From: CAZABC01 sp964483405
Lineage (GTDB): Bacteria; Chloroflexota; Limnocylindria; Limnocylindrales; CSP1-4
Assembly: GCA_964483405.1 (NCBI GenBank)
Contig: CAZABC010000015.1
Location: 1 to 59,675 of the forward strand
Direction: 5' to 3'
DNA length: 59,675 bases
Made by a program: the position numbers and the translations under genes
Part shown: positions 18,572 through 27,508 of the stretch, piece by piece
Layout of the letters: each line of letters opens with the position of its first letter
How positions within the stretch are numbered: the stretch's first letter is position 1
Notes under the pieces: model-generated
What the model was told of the DNA's origin: nothing
Database searches by the model: none
Seen by the model: the letters and a program-made list of their open reading frames with translations, nothing else

Positions 18572-19327
18572 ATGGAGCTGACCGTCCTCGGCGCCGGTCC
18601 GGCGTACACCGTCCGGCCCGGCGCCCTCGGCTCGTCGTACGTCGTCCAGGCGGATGGGGCCGCGCTCGTGCTCGACCTCGGCCAGGGCGTCTTCCCATCG
18701 CTCGCCGCGGTCGTCGAGCCGAGCGAGGTCGTCGCCTTCGTCGTCAGCCACCTGCACCCGGACCACTGGATCGACCTCGTGCCGCTCCGGCACTACCTGC
18801 GCTACGAGTTCGAGCCGCCGCGTCGGGCCCGCGTTCACGCGCCCATCGACCTCGTCGCCCGCGTCGACGCCCTGCACGACGAGCCGGGCTGGTCGTCGGA
18901 GGCGATCGACGCCGAGGTCCTCGTGGCCGGGCGACGCTCGATCGGCCCGTTCCGGGTCGAGGCAGCGAAGGTCCGCCACACCGACGACAGCTACGCCTTC
19001 CGGGTCACCGTCGGCGGGGAGGACGGGCCCGGCCTCGTCTACTCGGGCGACTGCGGCGTGGCCGCGGACCTCGCCCCGCTCGTCCGGCCGGGCGACACGC
19101 TCCTGACCGAGGTCGCGTTCGGGCCCGGCCCGGTGCCGGTGCCCGACCTCCATCTCGACGGCCGCTCCGTCGCGGCGCTGGCCCGGGCGACGCGACCGAG
19201 TCGGATCTTCCTCACGCACCTCCAGATGGGGTACGACCCCGACGAGACGGTCGCCGCCGTGCGAGTGGGGTATGACGGGCCGCTCTCCTTCGTGAGCCCG
19301 GGAGACCGCATCACGATCCCGGGCTGA
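18572..19327 (+). CDS. MBL-fold metallo-hydrolase
   Basis: A 251-residue beta-lactamase-fold hydrolase of the RNase Z/phosphodiesterase-like group. It opens MELTVLGAGPAYTVRPG, has a complete metal motif SHLHPDHWIDL (H-x-H-x-D-H), a bridging aspartate in YSGDCG and a late histidine in FLTHLQMGY. The N-terminal GSSYVVQADGAALVLDLGQG is typical of this group. A -10-like TAGGCT and a nine-codon open frame (ATG 18552, ending across this gene's start) precede it; I do not count that as a gene. Probable role: hydrolysis of a small phosphodiester or thioester; substrate unknown. Confidence 0.88.
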   Translation: MELTVLGAGPAYTVRPGALGSSYVVQADGAALVLDLGQGVFPSLAAVVEPSEVVAFVVSHLHPDHWIDLVPLRHYLRYEFEPPRRARVHAPIDLVARVDALHDEPGWSSEAIDAEVLVAGRRSIGPFRVEAAKVRHTDDSYAFRVTVGGEDGPGLVYSGDCGVAADLAPLVRPGDTLLTEVAFGPGPVPVPDLHLDGRSVAALARATRPSRIFLTHLQMGYDPDETVAAVRVGYDGPLSFVSPGDRITIPG

Positions 19328-19404
19328 AGAGCGACCGGCGGCGGGCGGGCACGGAACCGGGCCGTCAACGCGGGAGCTGTGGCCGCGAGCCGCCGATCGG
19401 TGAC

Positions 19405-19662
19405 CTTGCATCAGATGCAGAAGTGCGACCGATGTGCGCCGCGCCGGGCAGCCGACGACCCGTACCGGGGTCGGCGAGCCCGCGTCGTCGTGCACGGATC
19501 GAGCGACGGCGGAGCGTCAGCCAGCCACGGCTGGTCGCCAGCCGGCCGCGGCTCGTCGCCAGCCGACCGCGGCTCGTCGCCAGCCGGCCGCCGGGCGCAC
19601 CACCACGGATCCCCGGCCACCGCTCCCGCTTCGCCCGGTCGCACTTCTGCGTGAGACGCAAG
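19405..19662. mobile_element. Candidate MITE-like element bounded by imperfect 26-bp inverted repeats
   Basis: The perfect inverted repeat GCAGAAGTGCGACC (19417-19430) / GGTCGCACTTCTGC (19637-19650) extends outward with about 8 of 12 further matches (CTTGCATCAGAT versus CTTGCGTCTCAC). The roughly 258-bp unit lies in a gap without a gene and encodes no transposase. No target-site duplication is evident. It could instead be a long structured RNA. A second genomic copy would settle this. Confidence 0.35.
19529..19591. repeat. Three 21-bp tandem repeats
   Basis: Units GGCTSGTCGCCAGCCGRCCGC at 19529, 19550 and 19571, each able to fold a small hairpin (GGCTGG-TCG-CCAGCC in the first). They lie inside the inverted-repeat element; no other gene is seen from 19328 to 19758. 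Confidence 0.8.
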
Positions 19663-19758
19663 CCGGCCCGGACCTCGGCGCCGTGGGGCGCGGAGCGAAG
19701 TGCGGCCGGGGTGCGGATCGCCGCACCCCGGCCGGGGGCACCAGGGACAGCGCGAGGA

Positions 19759-20961
19759 TCAGCCCGGATCGGCCCGATCCATGGTCCGGGAGCGCCGCCA
19801 CGGGGTCACCGAGATCGCGGCGATCAGCGAGGCGAGGCCGATGAGCAGCCACGAGATGGCCTCGTGGTTCGTCGCGGACCGATCGTCGGCGGCGTCCGTC
19901 GGCGGCAGCGTCGGGGACGGGCCGCTGACGACGCCAAGGACGTCCTGCTCGGGAGACGGCGCGGGGCAGTCGCAGTCGCCTGTCGGGCCATCGAGCTCGT
20001 CGTGCGGATCCGGATCACCGGTCGGCTCCGGGAGGGGCGTCGGATCGGGCAGCTCGGACGGGTCGGGCTCGACCGACGGATCGGGCTCGACGCTCGGATC
20101 GGGCTTGACCGAGGGGTCGGGCTCGACCGAGGGGTCCGGCTCGACCGAGGGGTCCGGCTCGGTCGACGGATCGGGCTCGGCCGACGGCTCCGGCTCGACG
20201 CTCGGGTCCGGCTCGGTCGACGGATCGGGCTCGGCCGACGGCTCCGGCTCGACGCTCGGGTCGGGCGCGACCGAGGGGTCCGGCTCGGCCGAGGGGTCCG
20301 GCTCGACGCTCGGGTCGGGCGCCACGCTCGGGTCGGGCGCCACGCTCGGCTCCGGCTCGACGCTCGGGTCGGGCGCGACCGAAGGGTCGGGTGCGGTCGA
20401 CGGGTCGGGCTCGACCGTCTCACAGGCGATCGACAGCGCGATGTTGCGGTCGGCGACCGCGGCGGTCTGCGAGCCGCCATCGAGGACCTGCGCATGGACG
20501 TTCAGGTCGTACGAGCCGGCGCCGAGGGCGAACGACGCCTCCCAGCCGAGCTCGTCGGGCGACAGCGTCCAGTCGCCGATGTCGGGGCTACCGGCCCGCT
20601 TCACGCCGTTGATCTTGACGAAGTCGTCGCCGAGGGCGAGCGACACGCCCGGGCGCGTCGCGACCATGACCGCCAGCACGGCGCGGTCGCAGTCGTAGCG
20701 GAGGGAGAGGTCCGCCTCGACGACCATCGTCGCCTTGCCGGCCCGATACATCGGCGCGAACACGTCGGCGGCCGACCACTCGGCGCGGTCGCCATCGACG
20801 ACGACCCCTCCGCCGAAGGCGGGTACAGGTGCCGCAGCGCGAGCGCCTGACATGGCGGGCCAGCCGACGGCGGCGAGGACGAGCGCGCCCGCGGTCGCCA
20901 GACCGAGGGAGCGGAGGGTGAGGGTGGCGACGAGCGAGCGTCGCCGAAGCGTTCGGTCCAT
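19759..20961 (-). CDS. Secreted surface protein with P-[DE]-P-S repeat stalk and C-terminal anchor
   Basis: A 400-residue exported protein: signal peptide to about residue 43 (AMSGARAAA), a folded domain of about 140 residues (VVDGDRAEWSAADVFAP to NIALSIAC), then twenty near-perfect hexapeptides of type VEPDPS (residues 183-303). A Pro/Asp linker and a terminal hydrophobic helix followed by a basic tail (LLIGLASLIAAISVTPWRRSR) complete it. The folded part resembles extracellular beta-sandwich modules, but I cannot name the family. The stalk probably holds this domain away from the membrane. ATG 20961 has AAAGGA about ten bases upstream. Its anchor resembles that of the next protein. Confidence 0.8.
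   Translation of the reverse strand: MDRTLRRRSLVATLTLRSLGLATAGALVLAAVGWPAMSGARAAAPVPAFGGGVVVDGDRAEWSAADVFAPMYRAGKATMVVEADLSLRYDCDRAVLAVMVATRPGVSLALGDDFVKINGVKRAGSPDIGDWTLSPDELGWEASFALGAGSYDLNVHAQVLDGGSQTAAVADRNIALSIACETVEPDPSTAPDPSVAPDPSVEPEPSVAPDPSVAPDPSVEPDPSAEPDPSVAPDPSVEPEPSAEPDPSTEPDPSVEPEPSAEPDPSTEPDPSVEPDPSVEPDPSVKPDPSVEPDPSVEPDPSELPDPTPLPEPTGDPDPHDELDGPTGDCDCPAPSPEQDVLGVVSGPSPTLPPTDAADDRSATNHEAISWLLIGLASLIAAISVTPWRRSRTMDRADPG
20053..20415 (-). repeat. 18-bp coding repeat for the (V/A/T)-(E/A)-P-(D/E)-P-S stalk
   Basis: About twenty 18-base units. The third-base pattern varies little among copies, which suggests recent expansion or gene conversion. Confidence 0.85.
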
Positions 20962-21432
20962 GGTCCCCGAGTCCTTTCACGTTGTCTTGGTGCCTGTCCC
21001 GACCCTGCGGCCGGGGCCCTTGCCTAAGGGGCAGCACCATCGTGGACCGGGGTCCGGTACCTGTCTAGGACCTTCGGACGGCCGAGTGAGCACCGCTCCA
21101 CCCCGGACCGCACCGACGACATGGAAACGCGGTGCCGGGCGGCACCGGGACGGCCCATGACGGCCGTACGGGCCGGTCCTGGGACGTTCGGCGGACGGCC
21201 ACGACCCGGGCCGGTCATCCGGCGGCGGCGGGCGGACGACCGCCAGCCCCAGCCGAGCCTCCGGTCCGGGTCGCCCGCCCGACGCCGGGCCGGACAAGAA
21301 CAGACGAGGCGCGCCCCAGGCTAGGGCGCGCCCCGTCCGGGTCTCGGGGACCCGAGGGTCGGTTCCGGCGGTCGTACCGGGCCGCTCACCCGCCCGAGGG
21401 AGGGCGAGCGGTCGGTTGCCGATCGCGCAGCG
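20962..21432. other. 471-base gap without a gene
   Basis: I see no supported gene. On the minus strand just before the surface-protein gene there is an imperfect long hairpin (GGTGC...GGCACC with inner GCCC...GGGC, about 20990-21040), which could be a 5' leader structure. I could not match it to a known riboswitch. Confidence 0.4.
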
Positions 21433-24400
21433 CTAGCTGCGGCGGTCCCGCCGGCGGACATGCTCCGGGACCGGGGTGATGAACCCGATCACCAGGGCGA
21501 AGGCCGCGAGGCCGATGAGGGTCAGCATCAGGGCGAAGCCCGCGTTGCTGTCCTGCGAGGGGATGGGCTCGAAGGTGTCCGTCGGCGGAGGCGTGACCTC
21601 CTGCGGCGGCTCGTTGACGAAGACCTCGCTGTCGTCCGTGGACGGCTTGGTCTCGGCCGAGTCGATCGTCGCCACGTTGACGAGCGGCTGGGCGAGTTCG
21701 GCGGCGCCGTCGGCGATGACCACGTCGTAGGTCAGCGAGCCGCTGGCCGTGACGGTGGCCGCCTCCCAGCGGAGGGTCCTCGTCGCCTCGTCATACGAGA
21801 CGAAGCTGAACTCGGCGTTGCTCGAGGCTGTGCCGTCGACGTAGGTCGCGCCCTCCGGCAGGACGTCGGTCAGGACGCCGTCGGTGACGGGGCCGTTCGT
21901 GAGGGTGTACTCGAGCGTGTAGGTGACGGTGTCGCCCTCGTTGGCGGTCGGCAGGTCGACGGTGGTGCCGTCGCCCAGGTCGATCGTCTCGATCGGGGCA
22001 TCGTTGCTCTTGACGAGGGTGAGCTCGGGGACGGTCACGGTCTCGGTGTCGCTGACGCAGGTGTCGTCAGCGGTCGAGACGCGCGCGGCCTCGAGGCCGC
22101 CGCCGAGGGCCACGCAGAACTCGGCGGTGTTGGTCTGATCGCCCGTGGCGGCGTCGTCGTCGATCGTCACCTGGTAGGTGATGGTCGCCGCCGGATCACC
22201 GCCGAGCTCGAAGTCGTAGGTCCAGGTGAGCGTCCGGCCGTCGTCCGAGACCTCGAACGAGGTCGCGGACGGGTCGGAGGTCTGCGAGCCGTCCACGTAG
22301 GTCTGGCCGACCGGCAGGGTGTCGACGACGGTGCCGGACGGGACCGGGCCGTCGAGCACGACCACGTCGATCGTGTAGGTGACGGTCTGGCCCTTCCCGA
22401 CGATGCCGTCGGCATCATCGACGCTCTTGTCGACGTCGATGTCGGGGCAGATGACCTCGACCGAGTCGCTGGCCTCGTCGCTGCCGTCGTTGGTCGTGGT
22501 GACCGTGGCGGTGTTGTCGTAGGTCGCGCAGGCCTCGAACGAGGTCCGGGCGGTGATGTGGACGGTGACCGAGGCACTCGCCGCGAGCGTGGCGCCGTCC
22601 TCGCCGCCGAAGCTGAGGACGTCCTCGTCGATGGCCCAGCCATCGTCGCCGCTGTCGATCGACCAGGTCACGCCCGCGGGGAGCGGGTCGCTGACCTTGA
22701 CGCCGTAGGCGGTGCCCTCGCCGGCGTTGGTGACGGTGACGGTGAACCCGATCGGGTCACCGGCGATGACGACGGCTTCGTCGGCGGTCTTGGTGATCTC
22801 GATGTCGGCACAGAGGACGTCGGTCGAGTCGGACGCGGTGTTGTCGTCCGCGTCCTCGTCGGCCTCGTTGGCCGCGCCGACGGTGACGGTGTTCGGGACG
22901 GTGCCGCAGTCCTCGGCGGTCGTGTCGCGGACGACATGGACCGACGAGCTCTCACCGGCGGCGAGGTCGCCCGCGAAGCTGAGCGTGCTGCCGTTCAGCG
23001 TCCAGCCGCCGTCATGGCTCTCGATGCTCCAGCCGCTGCCGGGCAGCGAGTCGTTGGCGTAGGCGCCGTAGGCCGTGCCGTCGCCGATGTTGCTGATCTC
23101 GACGGTGAAGCCGATCTGGTCGCCGGCGCTGACCGTCTCGTCGTCGGCGACCTTGGTCACCGTGACGTCGGGGCAGTCGACGAGCTCGGTGGCGTCGTCG
23201 GAGCCGAGCTCCTCGTCACCGATGCCGATCGTGGCGGTGTTCGGGATGGCGCCGCAGACCTCGGGGTTCGAGGTCGCGCTGACGTGGGCCGAGCTCATCT
23301 CGCCGCTGGCGAGGTCGCCGGCGAAGGCCAGGACCTGGGCGCCGGCCGCGCCGCTGAGCGACCAGCGGTCGTCGTCCGTGTCGAGGCTCCAGAGGAGGTC
23401 GGCGGGCAGCGGGTCCTCGACGTAGACGCCGAAGGCCGTGCCGGCGCCGGTGTTGCCGATGTCGACGGTGAACCCGACCGGGTCACCCGCGCTCACGGGA
23501 TCGGCGTGGTCGGCCGTCTTGGAGATGCCGATCGCCGGGCAGTCGACCTCGACGACGGCGTCGTCGCTGTTCGGCAGCGGGGCATCGGCGGGCTCGTTCG
23601 AGGCCGAGACCTCGACCGAGTTCTCGAGCTCGAAGTCGCCGTTCGCGCACTGGGCGAACGAGGTCTCGCCGGAGAGGTAGATGAAGACGTGGTTCTCGTC
23701 ACCCTCGCCCTCGGGCGCCATGTCGCCGAGGTCGCAGGTGAGGCTGGTCCCGACGATGTCGCAGTCGATGCCGTCGGGGTCGGTGCCGTCGACGACCCAG
23801 GTCACGCCACCCGGGAGGGTGTCGGTCAGGGTCACGTCGTAGGCGATACCGGGGCCGGCGTTCCAGACCTCGATCGTGAAGCTCGCCGTCTCGCCGGCGC
23901 TGATCGGGCTGACGTCGGCCGTCTTGTCGACGGTGATGTCCGGGCAGAGGACGTCGGTCGAGTCGGACGCGGAGTTGTTGGCGGTGTACTCGGGGGCGTT
24001 CGGCTCGTTCGATGCCGTGACCTGGACGGTGTTGGGGACCGTGCCGCAATCGTCGGCGGTCGTGTCGCGAACCACGTGAGCGGACGCGCTCGCCCCTGCG
24101 GCTAGCTCGCCGGTCCAGGTCAGGAGGCTCCCGTCGAGCGACCAGCCGCCGCTCTGGTTCTCGATGGTCCAGCCGCTGCCCGGCAGCGGGTCGGCCGCGA
24201 ACGCCGTGTACGCGGTGCCCGGGCCGAGGTTGCTGATGCCGATCGTGAAGCCGATCTGGTCGCCGGCGCTGACCGAGTCGTCATCGGCGACCTTGATCGC
24301 GATGACGTCGGGGCAGTTGACGGTGACCGTGTCGGTCGCGCTGTCGTCGTCGGTGTAGGCGGGGGTGTTCGGCTCGTTCGTCGCGTCGACGGTGGCCGTG

Positions 24401-27123
24401 TTGCTGACGAGCCCGCAATCCGCCGCGTCGGTCACGCCACTCACGTGGACGCTGAACGAGGCGCCGACGGCGATGGTGCCGACGTTGCAGGTCAGGACGT
24501 CGCCGGTGATCGAGCACTCGGCCTTGTCCGGGGACTCGGTCCAGGCGATGCCGCCGGGGAGCGTGTCGGCGATCGTCACGCCGTAGGCGACGCCGGGACC
24601 GGCGTTGCTGACGGTGATCGTGAAGCCGATCTCGTCACCGGCGTTGACCGGGTCCGCGTCCGCCACCTTCGTGACGTTCACGTCCGGGCAGTTGACGGTG
24701 ATGGTCGCCGTCGCCTGGTCACCACCGTCGTTCGTCGTGGTGACGACCGCGGTGTTGGAGAGGACGCCGCAGTCCGCCGCGTCGGTCATGCCGACGATGT
24801 GGACGCTGAAGCTGGCGCCGGACGCGAGCGTCCCGACGTTGCAGGTCAGGATGCCGGCCGCGATCGAGCACTCGGTCTTGTCCGGGGACTCGGTCCAGGC
24901 GATGCCGCCGGGGAGCGTGTCGGTGATGGTGACCCCGCGGGCCTCGCCGTCACCGCTGTTCGTGACGGTGATCGTGAAGCCGACCTGGTCGCCGGCGTTC
25001 ACGGTCGCCGCGTCGGCGACCTTGGTGATCGAGACGTCGCCGCAGAGGACGTCGATCGCGGCGCTGTCGGTGTTGTTGGCGGTGTACTGGGTCGTGTTCG
25101 GCTCGTTCGTCGCGTCGACGCTCGCCGTGTTCGGGATGACCGCGCAGTTCGCGCCGCTCGTCGGCGCGGTGAGCGTGATCGTCTTCGTGGCACCGGGCGC
25201 CATCGTGCCGAAGTCGCACGACACGACGTCCGGGTTCGGGGCGTTGTCGATGGAGCAGGCGGCGGCGTTCGCACCGCCGACCGTCCAGCTGTAGCCGGCC
25301 GGCAGGCTGTCGGTCAGGCTGACGCCGTAGGCCGTGCCCGGGCCGAGGTTCTCGACGACGATCGTGAAGACCGCGTCGTCGCCGGCCTGGACGGTCCCGG
25401 CGTCGGGGGTCTTGGTGACCTTGACGTCGGGGCAGTTCACGGTGACCTGGGCGGTCGAGGTGGCAGAGCCGTCGTTGCCCGAGTTGATCGTGCCGGTGTT
25501 CGGGATGACGCCGCAGGCGGCGAACGTGGTCTGCGAGGTCACCGTGACGGTGCCGCTGACCGCGGTGTTGCCCGGGATCGACCCGACGTTACAGGTCAGG
25601 ACGTTGGCCGCCAGCGCACAGGTGCTGCCCGTGCCGGTGAAGCCCGAGATGGTCCACGACAGGCCGCCGGTCGTCGGGAGCGTGTCGCTGACGACGACGC
25701 CGGTCGCCGTGCCGGCCTTCGAGTTGCCCCACGAGAGAGTGAAGCTGATCGGGTCACCGGCGCTGACGGTGCCGGTCGAGGTGGTCTTGAGGATGGTGAC
25801 CTGGGCCGGGATGACCTCGAAGCACTCGGTCGTCGTGTTCGTGTGCGAGGCGGCGAGGTACTTGCTGCCCTGGGCCGGCGTGTACTCGACCCGGAAGCAG
25901 TAGAAGCCCACGTCGGATGGCGAATCCGCCGTCCACAGATCGGAGACCGCCTGACCGCTGGAAAGGGTCTTCGTGGCGCCGACCTTCGTCCCACCGGTCG
26001 AGCAGTCCGGGACGCCGGCAGCGTCCGGGCCGCAGACGTAGAAGTCGACCGTGCCGGTCGCGGGACCCTTGTCGCCGCCGACCGCGGCGAAGTCGGAGAC
26101 CGACTCGCCGACGTTGATGGTGCCGACCGAGCCGAGGCTCTGGCCCTGCGGACCGCGAACCTGGGTGTCGATGTCCGGCTCCGCGCACAGCGAGAAGCTG
26201 CCGAAGGCGAAGTCGGAGAGGGTCGACGTCGGGGAGGGCGACGAGCGCGTCTCGGCGACGAACGAGGCGAAGCAGCCACCGTCGAGGCCGAGGGCCGTCA
26301 GATTGATCCCACCCTCGACCATGCCGCCGGCCGGGATGTCGTTGTTCGCGCCGCCGGCACCCTTGTCGTCGAAGGGCCAGTCGGGATTGGTCGGCGCGGT
26401 CGCCGCGATCGCGCAGCGGAGGTCGCCGGCAGGGGTCGTGGCGCACGAGCCGCCTGCGGCGATCTGGTCGAGCGTGCCGGCGGTGTCGCCGCCGCTGCCG
26501 ACCCACTCGTAGACCCGCAGCTGCGGGTTCGCCCCACCGTTCGCGAAGTCGATCTGGACGAGGACGTCGCCGACGACATGCTGGCCGGTGAAGCCGCCGC
26601 TCGCGGGACCGCCGGTCAGCCCGAAGTCGTCCTGGATGAACCAGAAGCCGACCTGCGCAGCGCCGTTGCTGGCGTAGCGGTCGAGGCCGAAGTAGACGAT
26701 CAGCTCGCCTTCATGGTCGTACGCCGCGGCGTAGGCATGGGCGATGTCGTTCTTGTCCTGCGGCTGGCTGACGGTCGTCCAGAGCCAGCTCGGCAGGTCG
26801 CTCGTATCCTTCGTGTCGCCGCCGGTGAAGTACTTGTCCGGGTTGGCGGCGGTCCCGCCGTTGATCTGGTCGGTGACGAAGAGCGTTTCGAAGGCGCTCC
26901 CACCGCCGCCGTAGATCGGGTTCCAGTCGTCGCCCGGGTCGGCCGAGCCCTCGACGTTGCCGTCGAGCTCGAAGAGTCCCTCGTCGTGGACGGCGAGCAC
27001 GCTCGCCGGCGCCGCGAAGGACACGTACTGCAGGACGAGTGAGAACAGGAAGAGCGCGGTCCACAGCAGGGTCAATCCCCGCCGCGTACGCGCGCTCATC
27101 GTGAGCCAGATACCCCGAGACAC
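21433..27123 (-). CDS. Giant secreted protein with eleven DUF11-like repeats
   Basis: About 1,896 residues. Signal peptide residues 1-43 (LLWTALFLFSLVLQYVSFAAPA); N-terminal domain to about 440 (LFELDGNVEG... through FEVIPAQ) rich in Gly and Asn. Then come eleven tandem repeats of about 105-145 residues, each opening like DVTVTKVADDETVSAGDQIGFTV, with the core N-x-G-x-G-x-AYGV...D-x-LP, i.e. DUF11/conserved-repeat beta sandwiches. Most repeats carry one Cys in DCG-x-x-xNT and one in V-x-CPD, so a disulfide per repeat is plausible. The C-terminus is a Pro linker, one helix (FALMLTLIGLAAFALVIGFI) and RRRDRRS. Start GTG 27123 has GGGAGG eight bases upstream. Likely a cell-surface fibre or S-layer/adhesion component. 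Confidence 0.9.
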   Translation of the reverse strand: MSRGIWLTMSARTRRGLTLLWTALFLFSLVLQYVSFAAPASVLAVHDEGLFELDGNVEGSADPGDDWNPIYGGGGSAFETLFVTDQINGGTAANPDKYFTGGDTKDTSDLPSWLWTTVSQPQDKNDIAHAYAAAYDHEGELIVYFGLDRYASNGAAQVGFWFIQDDFGLTGGPASGGFTGQHVVGDVLVQIDFANGGANPQLRVYEWVGSGGDTAGTLDQIAAGGSCATTPAGDLRCAIAATAPTNPDWPFDDKGAGGANNDIPAGGMVEGGINLTALGLDGGCFASFVAETRSSPSPTSTLSDFAFGSFSLCAEPDIDTQVRGPQGQSLGSVGTINVGESVSDFAAVGGDKGPATGTVDFYVCGPDAAGVPDCSTGGTKVGATKTLSSGQAVSDLWTADSPSDVGFYCFRVEYTPAQGSKYLAASHTNTTTECFEVIPAQVTILKTTSTGTVSAGDPISFTLSWGNSKAGTATGVVVSDTLPTTGGLSWTISGFTGTGSTCALAANVLTCNVGSIPGNTAVSGTVTVTSQTTFAACGVIPNTGTINSGNDGSATSTAQVTVNCPDVKVTKTPDAGTVQAGDDAVFTIVVENLGPGTAYGVSLTDSLPAGYSWTVGGANAAACSIDNAPNPDVVSCDFGTMAPGATKTITLTAPTSGANCAVIPNTASVDATNEPNTTQYTANNTDSAAIDVLCGDVSITKVADAATVNAGDQVGFTITVTNSGDGEARGVTITDTLPGGIAWTESPDKTECSIAAGILTCNVGTLASGASFSVHIVGMTDAADCGVLSNTAVVTTTNDGGDQATATITVNCPDVNVTKVADADPVNAGDEIGFTITVSNAGPGVAYGVTIADTLPGGIAWTESPDKAECSITGDVLTCNVGTIAVGASFSVHVSGVTDAADCGLVSNTATVDATNEPNTPAYTDDDSATDTVTVNCPDVIAIKVADDDSVSAGDQIGFTIGISNLGPGTAYTAFAADPLPGSGWTIENQSGGWSLDGSLLTWTGELAAGASASAHVVRDTTADDCGTVPNTVQVTASNEPNAPEYTANNSASDSTDVLCPDITVDKTADVSPISAGETASFTIEVWNAGPGIAYDVTLTDTLPGGVTWVVDGTDPDGIDCDIVGTSLTCDLGDMAPEGEGDENHVFIYLSGETSFAQCANGDFELENSVEVSASNEPADAPLPNSDDAVVEVDCPAIGISKTADHADPVSAGDPVGFTVDIGNTGAGTAFGVYVEDPLPADLLWSLDTDDDRWSLSGAAGAQVLAFAGDLASGEMSSAHVSATSNPEVCGAIPNTATIGIGDEELGSDDATELVDCPDVTVTKVADDETVSAGDQIGFTVEISNIGDGTAYGAYANDSLPGSGWSIESHDGGWTLNGSTLSFAGDLAAGESSSVHVVRDTTAEDCGTVPNTVTVGAANEADEDADDNTASDSTDVLCADIEITKTADEAVVIAGDPIGFTVTVTNAGEGTAYGVKVSDPLPAGVTWSIDSGDDGWAIDEDVLSFGGEDGATLAASASVTVHITARTSFEACATYDNTATVTTTNDGSDEASDSVEVICPDIDVDKSVDDADGIVGKGQTVTYTIDVVVLDGPVPSGTVVDTLPVGQTYVDGSQTSDPSATSFEVSDDGRTLTWTYDFELGGDPAATITYQVTIDDDAATGDQTNTAEFCVALGGGLEAARVSTADDTCVSDTETVTVPELTLVKSNDAPIETIDLGDGTTVDLPTANEGDTVTYTLEYTLTNGPVTDGVLTDVLPEGATYVDGTASSNAEFSFVSYDEATRTLRWEAATVTASGSLTYDVVIADGAAELAQPLVNVATIDSAETKPSTDDSEVFVNEPPQEVTPPPTDTFEPIPSQDSNAGFALMLTLIGLAAFALVIGFITPVPEHVRRRDRRS

Positions 27124-27508
27124 GATAGCCACCTCCCGATCCCCGAGATCCACGGTCAGTCGATGTCGACGACCTTATGCGTGGCGCGATATCGCGCCGA
27201 TCGATTCCGTCGGGGGAAGGGGCCCTGCACCGCCCCCGAGACGGTGGCCGGACGACCAGGAGTACCAGTGGGTACCGGGTCCGGCAGCGCCACCATAGGC
27301 GCCGGGGGCAGCAGATGGTACTGGGCTGGTCCGCACCTGACCAGTACCGAATCTCCCCATGTGCAACCGACCGCGGCGTCGATTCGCGGCGATAGCGGTG
27401 CGGGCAGGCACCGACCGTACCATGACCCGCCGGGTCGGCCCATCCCGATACCATGGCGGGGCCCCGTCCCGCGGGGCTCCGTCCCGACCTCGAGGAGCGG
27501 CGACCGCC
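27124..27508. promoter_or_regulatory. Divergent intergenic region with several palindromes (DUF11 giant / argS)
   Basis: No gene is supported here. It holds the perfect 16-bp palindrome GGCGCGATATCGCGCC (27183-27198), the hairpin GTACC-AGTG-GGTAC (27262-27275), and an 8-bp inverted repeat GGTACTGG / CCAGTACC (27317-27324, 27341-27348). Two TACCAT -10-like words lie further right, nearer argS. It must contain both promoters. A T-box was considered and not supported. Confidence 0.5.

Noticed and set aside
18552..18581. A nine-codon open frame behind a TAGGCT -10-like word
   Set aside because: It could be a leaderless leader peptide overlapping the MBL start, but nine codons with no other support are not enough to call a gene.
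19529..19591. CRISPR array
   Set aside because: The three 21-bp units are directly adjacent with no spacers, and no cas gene is present.
19411..19644. A 77-residue reading frame across the 21-bp repeats
   Set aside because: It lacks a ribosome site, is made of repeated Arg/Pro/Ala residues and is contained in the inverted-repeat element; frame openness follows from high GC.
27241..27508. T-box riboswitch before argS
   Set aside because: There are GGTACC-rich words and a CCGTCCC tail, but no proper TGGNACC T-box bulge next to a specifier and antiterminator, and no terminator. The evidence is too weak.
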